Source of the DNA: a virus
Virus record (IMG/VR): IMGVR_UViG_3300036770_000539
Coordinates: 1 to 32,422 of that record
DNA: 32,422 nt
Reading direction: 5' to 3' (one strand)
Shown: positions 28,888 to 32,422 of the stretch, piece by piece
Layout: every line of letters starts with the position of its first letter
How positions within the stretch are numbered: position 1 is the first letter of the stretch
The notes under the pieces: model-generated
Told to the model about the DNA's origin: nothing
The model's input: only the letters and a program-made list of their open reading frames with translations
The model's database searches: none
Program-made: the position numbers and the translations under genes

Positions 28888-29538
28888 TTACAATCTGATG
28901 ACATTATTCAACAACTCAGCAGCAGCATTTAGCTTCTCGTCAATCTCATCTTGGACTAAATGGCGTTCTATTTCTGCCACGTGAATGAACTTTCCTTGTG
29001 GCATTCGTGGATCGTAAGAAACAAAGTAGCCTTTATCTAAATCAGAAGCAATCATTCCGAGTTGCATTTGCCAATAATACTCTGGGTGCAAAGCCTTTAA
29101 ACTATCTGCATCGTAGATAGTAAAGTTTTTAAGGTGAATTGCTGAATTGTAGGGGCATTTAATTTCTAAGATGGCATCTTTACTCAAACCGTCGGGAGAA
29201 TATCCGCTATGGTCTCCGTATGGTATAAAAACATAAGTTTCTCCACCGTAGTAGGTAAACTCTTCAAAGGTAATTAGCGAAAAATAATGGAATGCGAATG
29301 ATTCGTAGTTCTTACCCCATTCAAGAGCATCTCCGAAAATTGCCTTTCTCTGACCTGTGAGAATCTCCGCTGCTTTCTCGTATACAAAAGTCTCAGCCGT
29401 TTTGCTTAGTACATCACCGCTGCGAGAACTTCCCATCAGCTTATGAATCTCTGAGGCAGTGAAGCGAGATAGTCTCGCCTCCTGCCAAAGTTCTTCCTGT
29501 TGTGTTATTGTAATTTCCATCCTTGTGATATCATTCAT
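28888..29538 (-). CDS. YqaJ-like viral recombinase / 5'-3' exonuclease
   Basis: A 216-residue protein of the lambda exonuclease-like (PD-(D/E)xK) fold. 'ASEIHKLMGSSRSG' is the family's N-terminal motif. The nuclease core has D116 (GYSPDGL) and E125-x-K127 (AILEIKCPYN). E79 and Y-containing helices before it complete the usual pattern. It should degrade one strand from DNA ends to provide the single strand used by the ERF protein, whose gene lies directly upstream with an ATGA overlap. Confidence 0.92.
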   Translation of the reverse strand: MNDITRMEITITQQEELWQEARLSRFTASEIHKLMGSSRSGDVLSKTAETFVYEKAAEILTGQRKAIFGDALEWGKNYESFAFHYFSLITFEEFTYYGGETYVFIPYGDHSGYSPDGLSKDAILEIKCPYNSAIHLKNFTIYDADSLKALHPEYYWQMQLGMIASDLDKGYFVSYDPRMPQGKFIHVAEIERHLVQDEIDEKLNAAAELLNNVIRL

Positions 29539-30071
29539 TTAGTAGCGGTCAAAATAGCAATGTTATCTGAACTTACAATGTACTTGTCAGTAACGTCAGA
29601 AATAGAACCGCCCTTTGCGATGTGGTCAACTGCTTTCTTCCACAATGGGTGCTTAGGTGTCATCTCTTCTTTTACTGCTTTCACCTGGTAGCCTGTTGCA
29701 GTATTTGCGTCATCGTCTTCCTGATTGAGATTAAATATAGAAGCTAAGGCATAACGTCTTGCGTAAGTAATGGAAGAGCCTTGCTGCTGAGGGTTGTTCA
29801 AATCTTTCATTCTTAGAACTTGTTCACTCTGCATCCATTCACCACTATCAGCGTGGTAAACGGTAGTTACAAGACTATCTTCATTTGGATGTTGTGTAAC
29901 CAGTAGACCGCATTCTATCATAATTGGATTGATTACTTCAAGAATAGCCGATAGGTCAGCATACTTGCTTTTAAAATGTGGGTTGTTAGCAGATTTCTTA
30001 ACTGCTGATACTTTGGTCTGAAAGCAAAACATTGCCTTAGTTAAATTTGTGATTTTCTCTGATGTTTTCAT
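29535..30071 (-). CDS. ERF family single-strand annealing protein
   Basis: A 178-residue protein. It has the family core 'NPHFKSKYADLSAILEVINP', 'SLVTTVYHADSGEWMQSEQV' and 'NPQQQGSSITYARRYALAS', ending with E-D-D-D. It forms with the YqaJ exonuclease a two-part recombination system that can circularise or repair phage DNA. The usual ERF C-terminus is present but short. It is in the first early transcription unit. Confidence 0.95.
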   Translation of the reverse strand: MKTSEKITNLTKAMFCFQTKVSAVKKSANNPHFKSKYADLSAILEVINPIMIECGLLVTQHPNEDSLVTTVYHADSGEWMQSEQVLRMKDLNNPQQQGSSITYARRYALASIFNLNQEDDDANTATGYQVKAVKEEMTPKHPLWKKAVDHIAKGGSISDVTDKYIVSSDNIAILTATK

Positions 30072-30310
30072 AATGTCTCTTGAATTACTCTATATAGTTC
30101 TTGTTCTTTAATGTGTTCTAAGTCAACTCTGTAAGTTACCTCATAAGGACTGCTGTCGTCATCTTTAGAAATAACCTCTTCAAATTTCTTAAAATAGTGT
30201 TCAATAATTGCGTCCTCAACTTCTTGTCTGTCGTAGATAAAAGTAAAAGAGTCATCAAATACTACTTGTACTTCTTTGTCGTGTACATACACGTTTACTT
30301 CAACTTTCAT
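30068..30310 (-). CDS. Acidic hypothetical protein (80 aa)
   Basis: An 80-residue protein with an N-terminal beta hairpin (KVEVNVYVHDKEVQVVFDDS) and a highly acidic helical part (VEDAIIEHYFKKFEEVISKD). It starts behind the junction ribosome site and ends in ATGA with the ERF gene. Its charge could mimic DNA, but no motif supports a role. Confidence 0.68.
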   Translation of the reverse strand: MKVEVNVYVHDKEVQVVFDDSFTFIYDRQEVEDAIIEHYFKKFEEVISKDDDSSPYEVTYRVDLEHIKEQELYRVIQETL

Positions 30311-30543
30311 TTGTTACCTCCGTAAATTTCATTATAATAATCTTCTCCCTCTAATCCTCTAAATGGCAAGGGAAAGCCATCAACAGCGTTAACTATTTCT
30401 ACCTTGTGCATTTCTTTTGCAGGATAGAAAATATTGTGTTTCATGATTCTAAAATCTCTCTCGCTAATTTCGTATGAAAGGTATTTTTCAAGTAGCAGAT
30501 TAATCTGTTGCTCGTACCATTCTATTGATGATTCTTGTTTCAT
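30307..30543 (-). CDS. Small phage protein related to the KEMEKEQ family (78 aa)
   Basis: A 78-residue protein, MKQESSIEWYEQQINLLLEK at its start, then 'FRIMKHNIFYPAKEMHKVEI' and VNAVDGFPLPFRG. 'S/T-(A/S)-(V/I)EW-EQ' and 'AKEM-K-(E/Q)I' match the family of 27539-27751. It ends YGGNK, the translated junction cassette. It overlaps the HTH gene with ATGA. The function is unknown. Confidence 0.75.
   Translation of the reverse strand: MKQESSIEWYEQQINLLLEKYLSYEISERDFRIMKHNIFYPAKEMHKVEIVNAVDGFPLPFRGLEGEDYYNEIYGGNK
30308..30324 (-). repeat. Junction cassette repeat, 17-bp copy
   Basis: On the minus strand TACGGAGGTAACAAATG, identical over 17 bases to the copies at 27123 and 27359, about 3 kb away. 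Confidence 0.82.
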
Positions 30544-30719
30544 CTTGATACCTCCTCTAGTGCAGTTTTAATAACCAACATAGCCTTTGGGTTAATAACA
30601 TCACCGTCAAGATACTTTCTAACGGTAGGCATAGATACGCCTGTTTGCTCGGATACTCGCTTCACAAGTCCGTGCTTTCTTTTTACTTTAATAAGATTTA
30701 TGATTTCTTGTAGTTCCAT
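30540..30719 (-). CDS. Small HTH transcriptional regulator (59 aa)
   Basis: A 59-residue ORF starting MELQEIINLIKVKRKHGLVK. The HTH is 'RVSEQTGVSMPTVRKYLDGD' (about residues 21-40), with a Thr-Val-Arg-Lys recognition helix like those of Cro-type proteins. It is the first gene of the early transcript and ends in ATGA with the next. The promoter just upstream has a 16-bp palindrome, so it likely regulates itself and the recombination genes. At 59 residues it escapes common length cutoffs. Confidence 0.82.
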   Translation of the reverse strand: MELQEIINLIKVKRKHGLVKRVSEQTGVSMPTVRKYLDGDVINPKAMLVIKTALEEVSR

Positions 30720-30723
30720 GCAG

Positions 30724-30764
30724 CAAAGATAAAATAAATTTCCTTAATAGAAAAATATTTTTCT
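30724..30764 (-). promoter_or_regulatory. Early promoter P1 with palindromic operator
   Basis: On the minus strand TATCTTTG (30724-30731) is a full match to the -7 consensus, 4 bases before the HTH gene's ATG. A perfect 16-bp palindrome AGAAAAATATTTTTCT lies at 30749-30764, centred about 25 bases upstream of the -7 box and covering the -33 position. It is placed to be an operator. An A/T-only terminator is less likely because there is no G/C stem. Confidence 0.68.
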
Positions 30765-30776
30765 TTATTGACAGAA

Positions 30777-31295
30777 CTATGACGCTAACGAGTCAGCAAT
30801 ATACCTACCGATTCTATCAACAAGTGTTTGTTTCATTTTATTGGTTAATACAGGAGAGATGAACGGTCTTGCCTTAGTACCTTTACGGTGAATCTTTCTT
30901 GCAATTACATAAGCAAGGCTCTTAACCGTTTCAGCTCGTGACTGATTTTTGGAGGTTCTTGTTTGAATACCTTTATTTATAATCCACTGCTCAATAGATT
31001 TTTGAAGCGTTAAATTAGATGGAGTTTTAGTGTTTGTTGGTGGTCTACCGTCTTCAACCCACTTGTAGTAATCAAGCATTTTAATTTGCAGACTGTAGCC
31101 TGTTTTTGTTGGCAGAATATCAGACTCAATCTCTGAGTAAAGTCTGCGAGATGCTAAACTTTTATTCTTTTGAAGATTAGCACGAAATTTAGCAATAACT
31201 TCATTGCCCCAATTTTGGAGTATTCCCTGAATCCCTTTGTCACCAGCAGGATTAAAGTCACTAAACTTCTTGCCTATGTCGTCTAAGGTTGCCAC
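30777..31295 (-). CDS. HK97 gp10-like tail completion / neck protein
   Basis: A 172-residue protein with a helical start (GIQGILQNWGNEVIAKFRAN). 'LQIKMLDYYKWVEDGRPPTN', a helix pair, and 'KIHRKGTKARPFISPVLTN' follow. The 'Y-Y-x-W-VE-GR-P' and 'G-T-(K/R)-(A/P)-R-PF' patterns are typical of the gp10-like family that completes the neck or tail terminator. It is the last gene of the late operon, after the lysozyme and away from other head-tail joining genes at 1.2-2.2 kb. It overlaps the lysozyme gene by 13 bases. Confidence 0.82.
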   Translation of the reverse strand: MATLDDIGKKFSDFNPAGDKGIQGILQNWGNEVIAKFRANLQKNKSLASRRLYSEIESDILPTKTGYSLQIKMLDYYKWVEDGRPPTNTKTPSNLTLQKSIEQWIINKGIQTRTSKNQSRAETVKSLAYVIARKIHRKGTKARPFISPVLTNKMKQTLVDRIGRYIADSLAS

Positions 31296-31858
31296 TGACG
31301 TTGTGCGTAAATATAGAAGTCTTGCAATCTATTTATCCAACCTTTGCCAAAGTCTTTGAATGAAGTTAGGCTTTGAAGAAAGTGAACTCTCCATGAGTAG
31401 CAAGATTCAAACACCCATTTCTCACCACGACGCTCAATAAGGCTATTTAAGGCACTAATTGTAAATTGCCCTATCTTACCATCAACTTTCAAATTAAAGC
31501 CGTGAGAATTGAGAAAACGCTGTAATTGTCGTGATGCACCGCCTATTCCTGAACCCCATGCAAAGTCTGCCCAAAATTCAGCTATTATCTGAGATTCAAT
31601 TTTAGTGCAGTTTAAACCGTCCCAATAGCGTTGGTAAATCTGAATCCACTTGTCCTTTGGCATTTTGTAAAAAGATTCTATTGACTCGTTGTTAGTTCCG
31701 AAAATTCCCTTCCAAACCATCCAAGTGATTCCTTTATTTGTGTGGTATCCGCTTCCGTCAGGAACTGGGTGACGTGATGCTGTGTCCGCTTTGTGCTTAC
31801 TTAGACCACCTTCCCACTTTAGGATATAGTCAATATTAGAGAGTTCTATTCTTGCCAT
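31283..31858 (-). CDS. Endolysin, GH108-like N-acetylmuramidase
   Basis: Start taken at MARIELSNIDYILKWEGGLS, giving 191 residues. E16 in W-E-G-G is the expected catalytic Glu of GH108 (ZliS-type) lysozymes. 'NKGITWMVWKGIFG', 'YWDGLNCTKIESQIIAEFWA', 'GGASRQLQRFLNSHGFNLKV' and 'DGKIGQFTISALN' continue the family pattern, the last being the peptidoglycan-binding C-domain. It cleaves the glycan strands of the host wall. The open frame extends to 31981 and would add a hydrophobic N-terminus, but that part overlaps DUF3310 coding and is probably chance. Confidence 0.92.
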   Translation of the reverse strand: MARIELSNIDYILKWEGGLSKHKADTASRHPVPDGSGYHTNKGITWMVWKGIFGTNNESIESFYKMPKDKWIQIYQRYWDGLNCTKIESQIIAEFWADFAWGSGIGGASRQLQRFLNSHGFNLKVDGKIGQFTISALNSLIERRGEKWVFESCYSWRVHFLQSLTSFKDFGKGWINRLQDFYIYAQRQWQP

Positions 31859-32057
31859 TGATTTCAATAAGTTTGTTGAGATACCATTGTGCTTTGAGTA
31901 AATCTTCTTGTCCATTTTTACGAGTAAACCGCATAAGATACTTAATGCAGTTACCGTGTAAATAACCTTTAAATGCTTCATTTGTCATTGCTGATTCAAT
32001 CGCATCTATGGCTTCTACTTTACCCTGATAGTGTGCTGGTTTGTTAACTACGTCCAT
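31836..32057 (-). CDS. DUF3310 family protein (73 aa)
   Basis: A 73-residue protein: MDVVNKPAHYQGKVEAIDAI, then 'FKGYLHGNCIKYLMRFTRKN' and 'DLLKAQWYLNKLIEI'. The P-A-H-Y-Q, E-A-I-D, G-N-x-I-K-Y-L-x-R and K-A-x-W-Y-L motifs are the DUF3310 (nucleotide kinase-like small protein) signature. It is found in many phages, with no proven function. It overlaps both neighbours, by 10 and 23 bases. Confidence 0.92.
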   Translation of the reverse strand: MDVVNKPAHYQGKVEAIDAIESAMTNEAFKGYLHGNCIKYLMRFTRKNGQEDLLKAQWYLNKLIEINGKNRTL

Positions 32058-32281
32058 AGTGCTTCAAATTCATTTAACGGCAAATCTATTAAAAAAGTAT
32101 GACCACCTGTGCAATATATTTGTGTTAATTCGTAAAATTCTGACGCGGCGATGACATGATTAAGGTCTAACCAACCCTCTTCAACTATTTCAAAAGCGTC
32201 AGCATCCATTTCTAAACCCAACTTTTTGTAAATTGGATCTACTTGGTCTTCTTGAAAAACAAAGTTTACTTTTACTCTCAT
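32048..32281 (-). CDS. Acidic hypothetical protein (77 aa)
   Basis: A 77-residue protein starting MRVKVNFVFQEDQVDPIYKK. It has an aromatic/acidic pattern: 'DADAFEIVEEGWLDLNHVIA', 'YCTGGHTFLIDLPLNEFEAL'. It begins in ATGA with the phosphoesterase stop, so it is coupled to that enzyme. It has a beta-rich look and no known motif. Confidence 0.68.
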   Translation of the reverse strand: MRVKVNFVFQEDQVDPIYKKLGLEMDADAFEIVEEGWLDLNHVIAASEFYELTQIYCTGGHTFLIDLPLNEFEALWT

Positions 32282-32422
32282 ATTATTTTGCCCTCAATGA
32301 TTTTCATGTTATTGACGTGAAAGGTTAAATCTTCGTTAACATCGACACAAGCAAAGCCGTGTGACCACTTAGTGTACGCATATGGTCTGTAATCAGGTGA
32401 CAAACTACACAAGCAACCCATT
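32278..32422 (-). CDS. Calcineurin-like metallophosphoesterase, 3' part (residues 280-326)
   Basis: Reading on from residue 281 across the circle junction gives C-L-C-S-L-S-P-D-Y and 'YTKWSHGFACVDVNEDLTFH', the usual C-terminus of phage phosphoesterases (G-C-L-C-x-L-x-P-x-Y, then K-W-x-H-G-F). The frame is kept if the 7-base overlap at the window ends is removed. The stop is part of the ATGA of the next gene. Confidence 0.92.
   Translation of the reverse strand, partial: MGCLCSLSPDYRPYAYTKWSHGFACVDVNEDLTFHVNNMKIIEGKII

Noticed and set aside
30749-30764. Palindrome as terminator of the late operon
   Set aside because: The stem has two G/C pairs and no separate T tail; its place over the -33 region favours an operator.
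31859-31981. Extended lysozyme start with a hydrophobic N-terminus (MKHLKVIYTVTALSILCGLL)
   Set aside because: It looks like a signal anchor but lies wholly in DUF3310 coding sequence in another frame, and GH108 lysozymes normally begin just before the W-E-G-G motif.

Overview
This window is almost certainly the complete genome of a small tailed phage (siphovirus-like) that infects a Bacteroidota host. Its two ends lie inside one gene. The metallophosphoesterase that starts at 843 and runs off position 1 continues in frame from the right edge (32415 down to its stop at 32278), and the 7 bases acccatt occur at both ends. The circle is therefore 32,415 bp. Every gene is on the minus strand, so transcription runs from high to low coordinates and around the junction. 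Evidence for the host: low G+C, -7 boxes of the Bacteroidota form TAnnTTTG with an upstream TTG, and many small proteins of types seen in Bacteroidota phages. There is no integrase, no CI-type repressor and no attachment site, so a virulent lifestyle is the simpler reading.

Layout in transcription order. (1) Early and recombination region, 30.7-28.5 kb: a small HTH regulator, missed by a 60-codon cutoff, behind a promoter that carries a 16-bp palindrome; small genes; ERF annealing protein; YqaJ exonuclease. (2) A run of very small accessory genes, 28.5-26.6 kb, joined by ATGA overlaps and by a recurring Shine-Dalgarno cassette; then a free-standing HNH endonuclease. (3) Replication, 25.9-22.4 kb: a promoter, a structured RNA with a kissing-loop-like terminator, an O-like initiator with iterons and an AT-rich tract inside its gene, a DnaB helicase, a DnaA domain IV protein and a sigma-like protein. 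The sigma-like protein and its neighbour have no ATG start. (4) Small genes, a methyltransferase and a second HNH nuclease, 22.5-20 kb. (5) Packaging, 20-16.3 kb: small terminase candidate, a glycosyltransferase, large terminase, and a frameshifting tail assembly chaperone.

(6) A tRNA locus, 16.3-15.9 kb: tRNA-Gln(TTG) and an expanded 143-nt tRNA-Leu-like gene, each preceded directly by the same 26-bp hairpin repeat. (7) Tail, head and fibre genes, 15.9-4.8 kb: two large tail/baseplate proteins, tape measure, XkdF-like protease, scaffold, major capsid protein, a tube-like protein, a strong terminator and the fibres. (8) Holin-like small genes, the portal, connector genes, an overlapping spanin-like pair, the phosphoesterase, DUF3310, a GH108 lysozyme and a gp10-like tail completion protein, which closes the circle just before the early promoter.

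The less expected items are the structured RNA at 25.69-25.84 kb, the tRNA locus with its leader repeats, the iteron origin inside the initiator gene, two homopolymer frameshift sites, and the two adjacent genes without ATG starts.
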